Shown: piece by piece, positions 8,626-16,571 of the stretch | How the letters are laid out: every line of letters starts with the position of its first letter | How positions within the stretch are numbered: the stretch's first letter is position 1 | Assembly (NCBI RefSeq): GCF_935825525.1 | Contig: NZ_CAKXZT010000176.1 | Coordinates: 1 to 40,356, forward strand | From: Mesorhizobium escarrei | GTDB taxonomy: Bacteria; Pseudomonadota; Alphaproteobacteria; Rhizobiales; Rhizobiaceae | Reading direction: 5' to 3' | Length of the DNA: 40,356 nucleotides | Position numbers and translations under genes: made by a program | The notes under the pieces: model-generated | The model's input: only the letters and a program-made list of their open reading frames with translations | What the model was told of the DNA's origin: nothing | Databases searched by the model: none

Positions 8626-9080
8626 GATGCGTCCTCAAGTGACCTGCCGCCGGCAAGCTAGCCAGCGAAACGCGCGGGCACAAGCCAGCCCGAGGACCAG
8701 TAGTGTCTCATTTCGAATTTCGGGTCACGACACAAAGCGGAATCCCTCGGCGGAATTTTACACCCAGGACCCGCAGACGACGTCTCGTCAGAATCGTCTA
8801 CTCGCTTACTAAGGCCGCACTGCCAGCCCTGGCATCATCGGATCGGCCCGACTTCCGAAACGACTCTTCACTGCGAACGAGGCCAGTCCGGAACACTTAT
8901 TGACCCGATGCCGTATAAGCTACAAAGTTGTCCTTGCGCCGTGACCACCTCTCCTCCTGAAGCGGGATAATCGTCATGTGTCACAAATCCTCTGGATCGC
9001 AGGAGCTGACAAAAGGCAGGGTTGTGGCGCACGCCGTGTCCTGCGCCGCAGCCGTTTTCTCTGCTGCCCGCACGGCCTTC
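8626..9080. other. Gene-free stretch with a weak promoter candidate
   Basis: No gene supported. TTGACC (8900-8905), 15 nt, TACAAA (8921-8926) could be a weak sigma-70 promoter for the amidohydrolase. Its coding frame is open from ATG 8976, but the residues before 9081 do not look like family sequence. Confidence 0.3.
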
Positions 9081-10409
9081 ATGATCCTTCGCTCAGGCAG
9101 AGAAATGCTTGCGGCAGTCCTCGTGCTCGGACTTTGCGCGACTGCGGCCGCTGACGACGTGCTTTTCGAAAACGTCCGCATCTTCGACGGAAAAGGCGCT
9201 GCACTTTCGGCCCCATCGAATGTGCTGGTCGAGGGCAATGTGATCGCGCGGATCTCGACAAGTCCCATCGCGGCCGAAGGCGCGCAGCGCATTGCCGGCA
9301 ACGAGCGAACGCTTATGCCGGGGCTGATCGATGCGCATTGGCACGCAATGCTGATTGCATCCACCCCGGCAGAGGCGATGGGCGACATCGGCTTCGCCAA
9401 TCTTGCGGCCGGCGACGAGGCGACCGATACGCTGATGCGCGGCTTCACCACCGTTCGCGACGTGGGCGGGCCGGCGTTCGGCCTCAAGCGCGCGATAGAT
9501 CAAGGCATCATCGCGGGACCGCGCATCTATCCGTCCGGAGCCATGATCACCGTGACCAGCGGGCATGGGGATTTCCGCCAGCTCAGCGATTTGCCTCGGA
9601 CGATCGGCGGCTTGTTCACCCCCATGGAGAGGAACGGCGGCAGCATAGTCGTGGACAGCCCCGACGAGGTGCGTTTGCGTGCCCGCGAGCAGTTCATGCA
9701 GGGGGCCGCGCTGCTGAAGTTGACAGCGGGCGGCGGCGTGTCGTCGCCGCACAGCCCGCTCGACGTCACCACCTTCACCGAGCCCGAACTGCGGGCCGCC
9801 GTTGAGATTGCCGAGAATTGGGGCACCTACGTCGCCGCGCACGCCTTCACTTCGGATGCGATCCGGAAGGCTATCGCGGCTGGTGTTAAATGCATCGAAC
9901 ACGGCTTCCTCATGGACGAGGCAACCGCCAAGCTGATCGCCGAAAAGGACATTTGGCTGAGCTTGCAGCCGCTTCCCGAATTGATGAGGACAGGCCTCCA
10001 AGAGGGTTCGGTCGAGCGAGCCAAGGCCGATGAGGTGTGGCCGGGCATCCGCAGGACCTACGAACTCGCGAAGAAATACAAGATCAAGACGGCATGGGGC
10101 ACCGATGTCCTGTTCTCCCGCGCGCTGGCGAAGCAGCAGGGGGCAATCCTGGCGTCGCTTGTGCGTTGGTACACGCCTGCCGAAGCGCTCGTCATGGCGA
10201 CCGGGACCAATGCCGAGCTGCTCGCGCTGTCGGGCCTTCGCAACCCCTATCCGGGAAAGCTCGGCGTGATCGAAGAAGGCGCGCTCGCGGACCTCCTGCT
10301 CGTCGAAGGCAATCCGCTGGAGAACCTCGACCTGGTGGCCGATCCTGCCGACAACTTCAAAATCATCATGAAAGACGGCCTGATCTACAAAAACACGCTG
10401 ACCCAGTGA
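9081..10409 (+). CDS. Secreted metal-dependent amidohydrolase (imidazolonepropionase/prolidase-like)
   Basis: 442 residues from this start. A signal peptide (LAAVLVLGLCATAAA, then DDVLFENV) indicates export. The amidohydrolase metal site is complete: H-x-H in DAHWHA, the bridging lysine in ALLKLTAGGG, histidines in AAHAF and IEHGF, and the aspartate in WGTDVLF. The C-terminal small-domain return (GKLGVIEEGALADLLLVEGNPLENL) is typical. Relatives cleave dipeptides, cyclic amides or carbamates; the substrate is not known. The start is uncertain: ATG 8976, GTG 9024 and ATG 9105 are in the same frame; 9081 keeps a normal charged signal peptide. No operon partner. Confidence 0.9.
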   Translation: MILRSGREMLAAVLVLGLCATAAADDVLFENVRIFDGKGAALSAPSNVLVEGNVIARISTSPIAAEGAQRIAGNERTLMPGLIDAHWHAMLIASTPAEAMGDIGFANLAAGDEATDTLMRGFTTVRDVGGPAFGLKRAIDQGIIAGPRIYPSGAMITVTSGHGDFRQLSDLPRTIGGLFTPMERNGGSIVVDSPDEVRLRAREQFMQGAALLKLTAGGGVSSPHSPLDVTTFTEPELRAAVEIAENWGTYVAAHAFTSDAIRKAIAAGVKCIEHGFLMDEATAKLIAEKDIWLSLQPLPELMRTGLQEGSVERAKADEVWPGIRRTYELAKKYKIKTAWGTDVLFSRALAKQQGAILASLVRWYTPAEALVMATGTNAELLALSGLRNPYPGKLGVIEEGALADLLLVEGNPLENLDLVADPADNFKIIMKDGLIYKNTLTQ

Positions 10410-10516
10410 GAAACGACTGAGCGCCTGGCCGCAGAGCGCTGGCATTCCACAGCCGAGCGACAAGGAATGGCCGCTCCCACCCGAAGTGGGGATTCCGAGA
10501 CACTATCTGAGGCCCG

Positions 10517-10828
10517 TTATCGCGGCGTCGGCAGCCCATGTGCCTTACGCGCCATCAGGCAATCGTTGCCGCCGGGCATGCAGGCGCGGCAGACGTCCGG
10601 CCGGACGTCGTAGATGCCACAAATGGTCGACTTGCCGACCTCGCCGGAAAGTGCCGAACAGCGCACGCCGTCGCAGCGCATGCCGGCTTCGTCGGCAGCC
10701 ACATAGTCTTGCGGGATCAGGTCGAGCTGCGCGTCATCTTCGGTCGAGAAGCGCGGCCATTCGGATGAAAAGGAACAGCAGGCGCCACAGCTCTGGCAGT
10801 CGAAGAGAGGCGCGGCGCGCTCCTCCAT
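10517..10828 (-). CDS. YkgJ-family cysteine-cluster protein
   Basis: About 103 residues. A CxxCxxCC cluster near the start (FDCQSCGACCSF) is followed by spaced cysteines (MRCDGVRCSAL, TICGIYDVRPDVCRACMPGG): the YkgJ/UPF0153 pattern, thought to bind zinc or an iron-sulfur cluster. Function in the family is not firmly known. Alternative starts are ATG 10885 or TTG 10903; none has a strong ribosome site, and 10828 places the cluster where the family has it. Last gene of a four-gene minus-strand run starting at 11712. Confidence 0.85.
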   Translation of the reverse strand: MEERAAPLFDCQSCGACCSFSSEWPRFSTEDDAQLDLIPQDYVAADEAGMRCDGVRCSALSGEVGKSTICGIYDVRPDVCRACMPGGNDCLMARKAHGLPTPR

Positions 10829-10908
10829 TGACGATAAATTCCCGGCGCTCGCCAAAGCGAGCAGCCCTGACGCGACGGGATTCATACCGGCGCTTCGCGG
10901 CAAGGGCG

Positions 10909-11076
10909 CTATTTTTTCTTCCTGGTCTTGCGCGACGCCACGTCCGCCGGCGACTTGAACAGATCGGTCGCTGCCTCGGCGGCAACATCGGCTTTCGGCG
11001 CGGCGGCCGGCTTGGCAAGCTTTGCGATGGCAGCGGATGCTGCCGGCTGATCCTTGGCAGAAAATTTTATGGCCAT
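10909..11076 (-). CDS. Small basic protein of unknown function (55 aa)
   Basis: Starts MAIKFSAKDQPAAS, is rich in Ala/Lys/Pro, and ends in a strongly basic tail (RKTRKKK). The composition suggests a disordered nucleic-acid-associated peptide, but no family is recognised. The ribosome site GAGGATTGAT lies inside the end of the upstream gene, whose stop is one base before this ATG, so the two are translationally coupled. Members of this operon are too short for confident homology by eye. Confidence 0.7.
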   Translation of the reverse strand: MAIKFSAKDQPAASAAIAKLAKPAAAPKADVAAEAATDLFKSPADVASRKTRKKK

Positions 11077-11077
11077 A

Positions 11078-11485
11078 TCAATCCTCGTCGGAGAAACGCA
11101 ATGATGGCGCATTCGGGTTGCGAAGGCGGCCGATCAGCGCCGAGACAGCCGTGATGTTCATTTCCTCGGGTGACCAGTTCCTGGCCTCCTCGATGTGCCG
11201 CGGTGCCAGCTCGCGATGCGTGCTGCCGCTATAGGCGGCATCCTGATGGATGACGCGCTCATGGGTCTTGGCATTTTCGCGGACATACTCGATCAGATAG
11301 TTCGGGCATTCGGAGCGGCCACGCACGCCGAGCCTGACCTGGGCATCGCCATGGGCGCGCTTGCAGCGCTCGAGCTTTTCGAGCACGCGCCGGACATACT
11401 CGACCGGCTTGTCGAGGGCTCCCACGACATCGGCGATGGTCGAATCGGCGGCGATCAGCTTTTGCGGGACGCGCTTGGTGGCCAT
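11078..11485 (-). CDS. Conserved-looking protein of unknown function (135 aa)
   Basis: Soluble, no signal or membrane segment. The first 45 residues are mostly helical and charged (EYVRRVLEKLERCKRAHG); the middle has RLGVRGRSECPNYLIEYVRE; the tail is acidic (RFSDED). I do not recognise the family. Its ATG overlaps the stop of the upstream gene by one base (TGATG) and its own stop abuts the next start, so it is tightly coupled within a four-gene operon. Codon use matches its neighbours. Confidence 0.75.
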   Translation of the reverse strand: MATKRVPQKLIAADSTIADVVGALDKPVEYVRRVLEKLERCKRAHGDAQVRLGVRGRSECPNYLIEYVRENAKTHERVIHQDAAYSGSTHRELAPRHIEEARNWSPEEMNITAVSALIGRLRNPNAPSLRFSDED

Positions 11486-11712
11486 CAGCGTTTGCTCACG
11501 CGCTTCGGCGAGGCGGGGAGCGCGGCGGCCGCAGCCAACTCGTCAGCTTCCTTTTCCAGGCGCAGTTCGCGCAGCCGCGCGGTCTTGGCTTCCCGGGCCT
11601 GGCTGACAGCATCCTGCTCGGAAATAATGCGGTTGAGCGACATGGACTGGGTTTGGGTCTTGCTGAAGATGGATTCGGCCTGGTCGCGGGATTTCTTTGA
11701 AGTGGCGGTCAA
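11485..11712 (-). CDS. Small charged helical protein of unknown function (75 aa)
   Basis: A TTG start at 11712 is chosen because GGGAG lies 7-8 nt before it; the open frame continues upstream but looks non-coding. The protein (MTATSKKSRDQAESIFSKTQ...) is a run of charged residues predicted to form one or two long helices (AREAKTARLRELRLEKEADELAAA), possibly a coiled coil, with a basic end (SPKRVSKR). First gene of the operon that runs to YkgJ. Family unknown to me. Confidence 0.65.
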   Translation of the reverse strand: MTATSKKSRDQAESIFSKTQTQSMSLNRIISEQDAVSQAREAKTARLRELRLEKEADELAAAAALPASPKRVSKR

Positions 11713-12060
11713 GGTCTTTCTCCCGGTTCGGAGCGTAATGCCGAAAAATGGCGAGACCGGTCTTTCGACCAGGACCACGCACAAAGCAATACGGCAGTCG
11801 GTTTCAAATTTCTGGAGCATCCTTAGCACGTTCAAGCGAACGCGCGGTGCTCTTTTCGAACTTTTGCGGCGCCCCAAACGCAAAAGGCCAGGCGTTGCCT
11901 GACCTCCGCTGGAGCGCCGCGCGTCCGGTTGAACGCGCGTGCACTTGCTCATTCTGCGCATGATCCTTTCCAGAAACCGGTGTTTCCGGGGTCATGCGCT
12001 GGAATTGGCCGTTCACCGGTGCCAGTACATCCGTGGTCACCGGCGAGGCTGAATTCCGTT
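11713..12060. other. Intergenic stretch with terminator and rhizobial palindromic repeat
   Basis: No gene. On the minus strand GGTCAGGC-AAC-GCCTGGCC (11886-11904) folds with one mismatch and is followed by TTTT, a likely terminator for cspA transcripts. GCGCATGATCC...GGGGTCATGCGC (11956-11999) is a copy of a palindromic repeat widely scattered in Mesorhizobium genomes. Confidence 0.6.
11882..11904 (-). terminator. Likely intrinsic terminator downstream of cspA
   Basis: An 8-bp stem with one mismatch, an AAC loop and a TTTT tail on the minus strand, 157 nt after the cspA stop and 170 nt before the next minus gene, separating the two transcripts. Confidence 0.6.
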
Positions 12061-12270
12061 TTAGGCCGCCTTCAACTGATCGGCGGACATCTTGCCCGAC
12101 TTGTTGTCGCGGACCATCTCGTAGCCGAGCTTCTGGCCCTCGACGATGTCGCGCATTCCGGCGCGCTCTACGGCCGAGATGTGAACAAAAACGTCGGCCG
12201 AGCCGTCGTCAGGCTGAATAAAACCGAAACCCTTGGTGGCGTTGAACCATTTAACTGTGCCTGTGCTCAT
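12061..12270 (-). CDS. cspA: Cold-shock domain protein
   Basis: 69 residues, the standard CspA size. It contains both RNA-binding motifs: KGFGFIQP (RNP1, about residue 14) and VFVHISAVE (RNP2, about residue 27), after the usual GTVKWFN opening. It binds single-stranded RNA/DNA and melts RNA structure. ATG 12270 is chosen because GGAAAGGG precedes it and it gives the family N-terminus, although the frame is open to 12402. Rhizobia carry several csp paralogues, so cold induction of this one is not certain. Confidence 0.95.
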   Translation of the reverse strand: MSTGTVKWFNATKGFGFIQPDDGSADVFVHISAVERAGMRDIVEGQKLGYEMVRDNKSGKMSADQLKAA

Positions 12271-12830
12271 AACGAACCCTTTCCGTGGCAAATATTCGTT
12301 CGCCGTCATGCGGATGCACAACAGCGTTTGTCTCGATTTTGATGGGGGAAGTTCGTCAAAGGCGCGCCTGGGACACGCGGATAACAAAAGTCGGTCAAAC
12401 AAATATCGACGAATTGCTTTTAGACTTCTTTTGGCGCCGTGTCAATTTTTTGCTTTCGCCGTGTGCTTTTCGTCGTCGGCGGGCCGATGGCGGCACGCTG
12501 GCTGTCCAGGCAATTCGATGGCGGATCTGACGCCGAAACCGGGCCCAGCGCCAGATGTTAAAAAATCGCGCCATGCCGGGAACCAAATTGGCATCCATGC
12601 ATTTTAAATATCGCCAGCAGTTCATGAGAGCAATCCCAGGAAAGGCTGACACAAAGGACGCCTCCCGTGCAATAAAACGCGCGAGAGGCGTTCTTTTATG
12701 CCGGGTAGCGATTGCCATGGCGGTCAGGGCCAAAGGCCGTGGCCTGTGATTGACGACGAGGCAGGGTTCCGGAACCGAAAATCCAGCCGCCCGTTTCCCA
12801 AATGGCAGATTAATTCCGGGAGATGCGGCT
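12271..12830. other. Long non-coding stretch holding a terminator-like hairpin
   Basis: 560 bp without a supported gene; includes the leader and promoter of cspA on its left. ACGCCTC (12658-12664) pairs with GAGGCGT (12685-12691) and is followed by TCTTTT on the plus strand. No plus-strand gene precedes it. Confidence 0.5.
12658..12696 (+). terminator. Orphan intrinsic-terminator-like hairpin (possible sRNA end)
   Basis: A 7-bp perfect stem, partly extended inside (CGTGC/GCGCG), followed by TTCTTTT. The nearest plus-strand gene upstream is more than 2 kb away, so it could end a small RNA transcribed from 12400-12650. Only the hairpin is seen; no promoter is convincing. Confidence 0.45.
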
Positions 12831-13010
12831 ATGGTGAACAAGAATCAGGTTGCGGGCCTAGCAAAGCAGCTCAAGGGCTCTGTGAAGAAAGCCGCCGGCA
12901 AGGCCACCGGCAACAGGCGCGTCCAGGCTGAAGGCGTGGCTGACAAGATCGCCGGCAAAATGCAGAAGGCCTATGGCGACATCAAGGACAAGCTCAGGAA
13001 GGTGATCTGA
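12831..13010 (+). CDS. CsbD-family stress protein
   Basis: 59 residues. The CsbD pattern of glycine-spaced amphipathic helices is clear: GLAKQLKGSVKKAAGKATG then AEGVADKIAGKMQKAYGDIK. Proteins of this family are abundant under general stress; the molecular role is unknown. ATG 12831 with GGGAG upstream gives the normal CsbD start; the longer frame from 12750 does not. It stands alone, convergent with the phosphoesterase gene. Confidence 0.9.
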   Translation: MVNKNQVAGLAKQLKGSVKKAAGKATGNRRVQAEGVADKIAGKMQKAYGDIKDKLRKVI

Positions 13011-13057
13011 ACCCTGCGCTGCTGTTTCAATTTGCGATGAGGAAGCGGGTTACGCCG

Positions 13058-14188
13058 TCAAAAGTTCAGGCTCTTTGAGAAAGCGTTGGTGAAGGCGACC
13101 TCGCCATGGTCGCCAACGGCTTCGCCAAGCGCCACGTCCATGCTGTCGCCGCTCACCCGCGCCAGCGCGAAGCCGCCCATATAGGCGGCCTTCGGCTTGA
13201 ACAGGTCGAGCCGATCGGCGCGGTAGATCATCGGGGTCTCGTGCTGGTGGCCATGGAAGATGCCGATGACGTTGTAGCCCCTCAGCGCCGCCAGCAACGC
13301 CTGCCGGTCCGCTTCGCTCCACCAGTGCGGCGCACCAGCGCCGTCATCGTCGAAGGTTCCTTTGGCGGCATCCCACCGCTCGATCGAGAAAACATCCCAA
13401 CCATAGTGCTGGAACAGGATCACGGGGCGACCGTCCGCTGCATAGGTCGCCAGATCCTGCTTCAGCCATGGCAGGCTGGAGACCGCGCCGTGGCCGGTGT
13501 CGCCGGCGAAACGGTGCGTCTGGACGAGATGCAGGCCGCCCCAGTCCCACGAGTAGCAGTCGGTGTCGACATCGTAACTGGTCACCGGCACCGGCGGCTT
13601 GAAGAACACGCCGGCGCGATGGTTGACCTCAACATAGTCCCGCATTTCGCGGCGGTACCAGTCGACGTGGTTTGGCGGGCCGTTCTGGTCGAGATCGTGG
13701 TTGCCGAGGCCGACATAGACCGGCACATGCACGCGATCGGGGCCGACGCCCTGCTGGTAACGCTGGCTGAACTGGAGCAACTGCGTGCCTTCGCTGGGCT
13801 GGATGACTTGGCCGCCGCCGTCATCGGTCATGTCGCCGCCGACGACGAGGCCGAGCGGTGTGCCGATGCGGCTGCCGGCTGAGCGCAGGCCGGTGGCGAT
13901 GCCGTTGATTTCGGCGGGCCAGTGCTTCTCGCCAATGGCGTTCAACGCGGCAACACTGCGCAGCAAGGCGGCGTCGGTCTTGCCTTCCTGCTGGCAATTG
14001 GGGCTCAGCCCGCCGGTCGTGCGGCAGGCATGGATATCGGCGACGAACAGGAAGGTGGCGTCGACAGGCGCAGTGCGCTGCCCGGTCTGTCCGAGCGCCG
14101 GTCGCGCAAGCGCGCCGGCCGCAGCAAACCCAGCCGCCTTAGCCAGGAAGCGGCGCCGGGAGAGTGATCCTGCCGAGATGCGATTCAT
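13058..14188 (-). CDS. Tat-exported calcineurin-like metallophosphoesterase
   Basis: 376 residues. The twin-arginine signal SRRRFLAKA followed by a hydrophobic stretch and ALGQ indicates folded export to the periplasm. All metallophosphoesterase signatures are present: D-x-H in VADIHA, GDMTDD, GNHD in GLGNHDLD, the histidine in FQHYGWD, and GHQH in IFHGHQHE. Substrates could be phosphomono- or diesters; none can be named. Start 14188 is set by the Tat motif; the open frame extends to 14488. It is divergent from the secreted protein at 14309. Confidence 0.93.
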   Translation of the reverse strand: MNRISAGSLSRRRFLAKAAGFAAAGALARPALGQTGQRTAPVDATFLFVADIHACRTTGGLSPNCQQEGKTDAALLRSVAALNAIGEKHWPAEINGIATGLRSAGSRIGTPLGLVVGGDMTDDGGGQVIQPSEGTQLLQFSQRYQQGVGPDRVHVPVYVGLGNHDLDQNGPPNHVDWYRREMRDYVEVNHRAGVFFKPPVPVTSYDVDTDCYSWDWGGLHLVQTHRFAGDTGHGAVSSLPWLKQDLATYAADGRPVILFQHYGWDVFSIERWDAAKGTFDDDGAGAPHWWSEADRQALLAALRGYNVIGIFHGHQHETPMIYRADRLDLFKPKAAYMGGFALARVSGDSMDVALGEAVGDHGEVAFTNAFSKSLNF

Positions 14189-14308
14189 GGCGTGAAATTC
14201 AGCACAGCCGGCGCCTCTTCGTCCAGTTGCCGCGAACGGTATGTCGACACGCTGCCGCAGGTCTGGCATTGCTTTCAGGTCAGGACTCAACTTGCGCGGG
14301 CAAACGCT

Positions 14309-14896
14309 ATGAAGACTATATCCATCGCGACGGCACTTACCATCCTGGCGAGCGCCGCTCATGGTGCCGAGTGCATCGACGCCAAAGCCGCCAAGGCCGG
14401 CTTCATTCTCGAAAGGCCCGGCATCCACAGCGAGTTTCGACCGGCGGCGGGTGGAATGGTGTCGGTCGCCAACGAATACCAATCCCAATCGCCGCAGACG
14501 CAGTTTCTATTCGGCGGCCTGATCGAGGTGTTTCGCGACAGCGAGACCGGTCAGCTTGCGATGATCCCGTTTTCCGATCTCAGAAAGCTGTTTCCGCTCA
14601 AGGCCGGGGCGAAAAGCAAGACCGTTTTCGTCCGCCTCGCAGCAAACAAACAGCCGAAGGGCACCGAGACGCTCGAGATCAACGTAAAGGGCAAAGAGAC
14701 GTTCAGCCTGGGGGACTGCAAATACAACGTGCTGGCGGTCAGGCTGACGATCAAGAACGAGGCCGGCAAGACCCAGGATGAATTCACCGCGCTCTACGCG
14801 CCCGACCTGCAGGCCGTTCTGGCCAGGCGCTATGACGAGGGCACCAACGCCGAAAGCGTCGTCGGCTACGAGGTCATCAAACCGCTGCCGAATTAA
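14309..14896 (+). CDS. Secreted protein of unknown function
   Basis: 195 residues. A short signal peptide (MKTISIATALTILASAAHG) is followed by AECIDAKAAKAGF. Two cysteines (about residues 22 and 136) could form a periplasmic disulfide. The rest is mixed alpha/beta with a C-terminal QDEFTALYAPDLQAVLARRYDEG. I do not recognise the family. It shares a divergent gap with the Tat phosphoesterase, and both products are exported. Confidence 0.75.
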   Translation: MKTISIATALTILASAAHGAECIDAKAAKAGFILERPGIHSEFRPAAGGMVSVANEYQSQSPQTQFLFGGLIEVFRDSETGQLAMIPFSDLRKLFPLKAGAKSKTVFVRLAANKQPKGTETLEINVKGKETFSLGDCKYNVLAVRLTIKNEAGKTQDEFTALYAPDLQAVLARRYDEGTNAESVVGYEVIKPLPN

Positions 14897-14908
14897 CTCT
14901 CGGCAGCG
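14883..14908. terminator. Bidirectional hairpin between convergent genes
   Basis: CGCTGCCGA and TCGGCAGCG form a perfect 9-bp stem with an 8-nt loop that includes the stop codon of the upstream gene. The TetR gene converges from the other side. There is no U-run, so its strength as a terminator is uncertain. Confidence 0.5.
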
Positions 14909-14932
14909 CAGAGGGCGACTGGCGCTCCGGCA

Positions 14933-15610
14933 TCAAAAGGCTTTGTACTGCCGCAGCACCCTGCGACGTCGCTTCGCTCTTGCTGAGGAAACTCCCTGCT
15001 CCAGCGCGTTCAGGCAATCGCGCAGCACAGCAGAATCCTGCGTCGTCTTGGCCATCGACATAGCGCCGGAATAGGTGGCGACCGCGAGTGCCGCGAAACG
15101 CTGCGGATCGGTGTCCTGCTCCCTGCCCGCTTGCTGGTCGGCCCTGACTTTGTCGGCGATCGCCTGGCGCCATGCCGAAAAGATGCCGGCAAGGGCGGTG
15201 CGGAAATCCGGATCGGCAAGTGACAGCTCATGCGCCAAATTGTTGAGCGGGCAGCCGCGCACGAAACCCTGTTGCTCCAGTTCCGCCGCCACGGCCTCGA
15301 ACACGCTGCGCACGCCCTCGCGAGTCGAGCCTGCCGCCTGCACCGGCGCGATCCATGTTTCTTCGACGGCCGCGGCGACCCGCTCCTCGATCACCGCCAG
15401 GGCCAAGGCCTTCTTGGTTGGGAAGTGATGATGCAGAGCGCCGCCGGTGACGCCTGCCGCGGCCATCAAGTCGCCTAGGCTGGAAGCGTGGTAGCCGCGC
15501 GCCTGAAAGGAGGCTTCGGCGACATCGAGCACACGTTTGCGCAGGCCTTCCGGGTCATTGGTGCGTTTGCCGGGCTGCGCCTTTGGGCGAACGGTCATCT
15601 CTGCTGACAT
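14933..15610 (-). CDS. TetR-family repressor, divergent from a NIPSNAP gene
   Basis: 225 residues. Helix-turn-helix: SFQARGYHASSLGDLMAAAG then VTGGALHHHFPTKKALALAV. The C-terminal part (FVRGCPLNNLAHELS) belongs to the same broad branch as the TetR at 4584. The basic tail (RAKRRRRVLRQYKAF) is unusual and could add DNA or RNA contact. ATG 15610 is chosen from context; ATG 15598 is also possible. The gap to the NIPSNAP gene holds nested AAACAG/CTGTTT dyads, so it very likely controls both genes. Confidence 0.92.
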   Translation of the reverse strand: MSAEMTVRPKAQPGKRTNDPEGLRKRVLDVAEASFQARGYHASSLGDLMAAAGVTGGALHHHFPTKKALALAVIEERVAAAVEETWIAPVQAAGSTREGVRSVFEAVAAELEQQGFVRGCPLNNLAHELSLADPDFRTALAGIFSAWRQAIADKVRADQQAGREQDTDPQRFAALAVATYSGAMSMAKTTQDSAVLRDCLNALEQGVSSARAKRRRRVLRQYKAF

Positions 15611-15632
15611 TTCCACACGATAGCAGATTGAC

Positions 15633-15680
15633 AAAACAGGACAACCGGTCTGTTTATAAAACAGAATGAACACCTGTTTT
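15633..15680. promoter_or_regulatory. Nested dyad operator for the TetR/NIPSNAP pair
   Basis: An inner palindrome TCTGTTT-ATA-AAACAGA (15649-15665) is perfect, and an outer pair AAAACAGG (15633-15640) / CCTGTTTT (15673-15680) surrounds it. All four half-sites share the ACAG/CTGT core. TTGACA at 15628-15633 with TGTTTA 17 nt later could be a promoter covered by the operator. Confidence 0.65.
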
Positions 15681-15692
15681 GGAGATCGAGCG

Positions 15693-16463
15693 ATGAGCCT
15701 GCCCCTGAATGCCGCGTCGAAATCCGGCCTCAACGCCTCGCCGGTCGTCGAGCTCAGGCAATACACGCTTAAACCTGGCCGGCGCGACACGCTGATCGAC
15801 ATCTTCGACGGTCATCTGATCGAAGGTCAGGAAGCGGCAGGGATGACGATCATCGGCCAGTTTCGCGATCTCGGCCGGCCCGACATGTTCGTCTGGCTAC
15901 GCGGCTTCGACGGCATGGTCGCGCGGAAAAATGCACTGACCGCTTTCTACGAGGGACCCGTATGGGCGGCCTGGCGCGACGCCGCCAACGCCACGATGAT
16001 TTCCTCCGACGACGTGCTGTTGCTGAAGCGGGCATGGCCGGGCGCCGGCTTCGATCTGTCGGGCGCACGCCGGGCGGCCTTGCCGGGTCACGAAAAGCCA
16101 AGCAGAGACAATCGTTTGTCGGATATTGTTGTTATCAAGATTCATCATCTGCGGCCGGGCGCCGAAGCCGGCTTCGCCAGCCGCTTCGAAACCGACGCGA
16201 TTCCCGTGTTGGCGGCACATGGCGCGCGGCTGCTTGCTGCGTTTGTCTCCGAGCATGCCGAAAACAGCTTTCTCCGCCTGCCGGTGCGATCAGGCGAAAA
16301 CGTCTTCATCAGCGTCACCGCCTTCGGCAGCGCGGACGCCCATGAAAGCGTTGAAGCCGCGCTTGCCGCGGCGCCGGCCTGGCAGGCTCTGCAGTCGGGC
16401 CTGGCCAGACCGACCGAAACGCTGCGCCTATCTCCAACTTCACGATCGCTGCTTGGTCGGTGA
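15693..16463 (+). CDS. NIPSNAP-family protein
   Basis: 256 residues with two NIPSNAP (ferredoxin-like) repeats: VVELRQYTLKPGRRDTLIDIF at about 18 and VVIKIHHLRPGAEAGFASRF at about 148. Each is followed by a conserved Gly/Trp-rich half (FVWLRGF; AFYEGPVW). The biochemical role in bacteria is not established; relatives are often next to TetR genes, as here. GGAGATCGAGCG precedes ATG 15693, favoured over ATG 15666, which overlaps the operator. Confidence 0.88.
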   Translation: MSLPLNAASKSGLNASPVVELRQYTLKPGRRDTLIDIFDGHLIEGQEAAGMTIIGQFRDLGRPDMFVWLRGFDGMVARKNALTAFYEGPVWAAWRDAANATMISSDDVLLLKRAWPGAGFDLSGARRAALPGHEKPSRDNRLSDIVVIKIHHLRPGAEAGFASRFETDAIPVLAAHGARLLAAFVSEHAENSFLRLPVRSGENVFISVTAFGSADAHESVEAALAAAPAWQALQSGLARPTETLRLSPTSRSLLGR

Positions 16464-16571
16464 GAGGCGCTCCTTCAACCGATTTACATCCTTGCTGCGG
16501 GCAATCTCCGCTTGAAGCCGTTTGTGCAACGCGATACGCCGGTGCCGAATTCGACAGACCGGAGAGACCAA

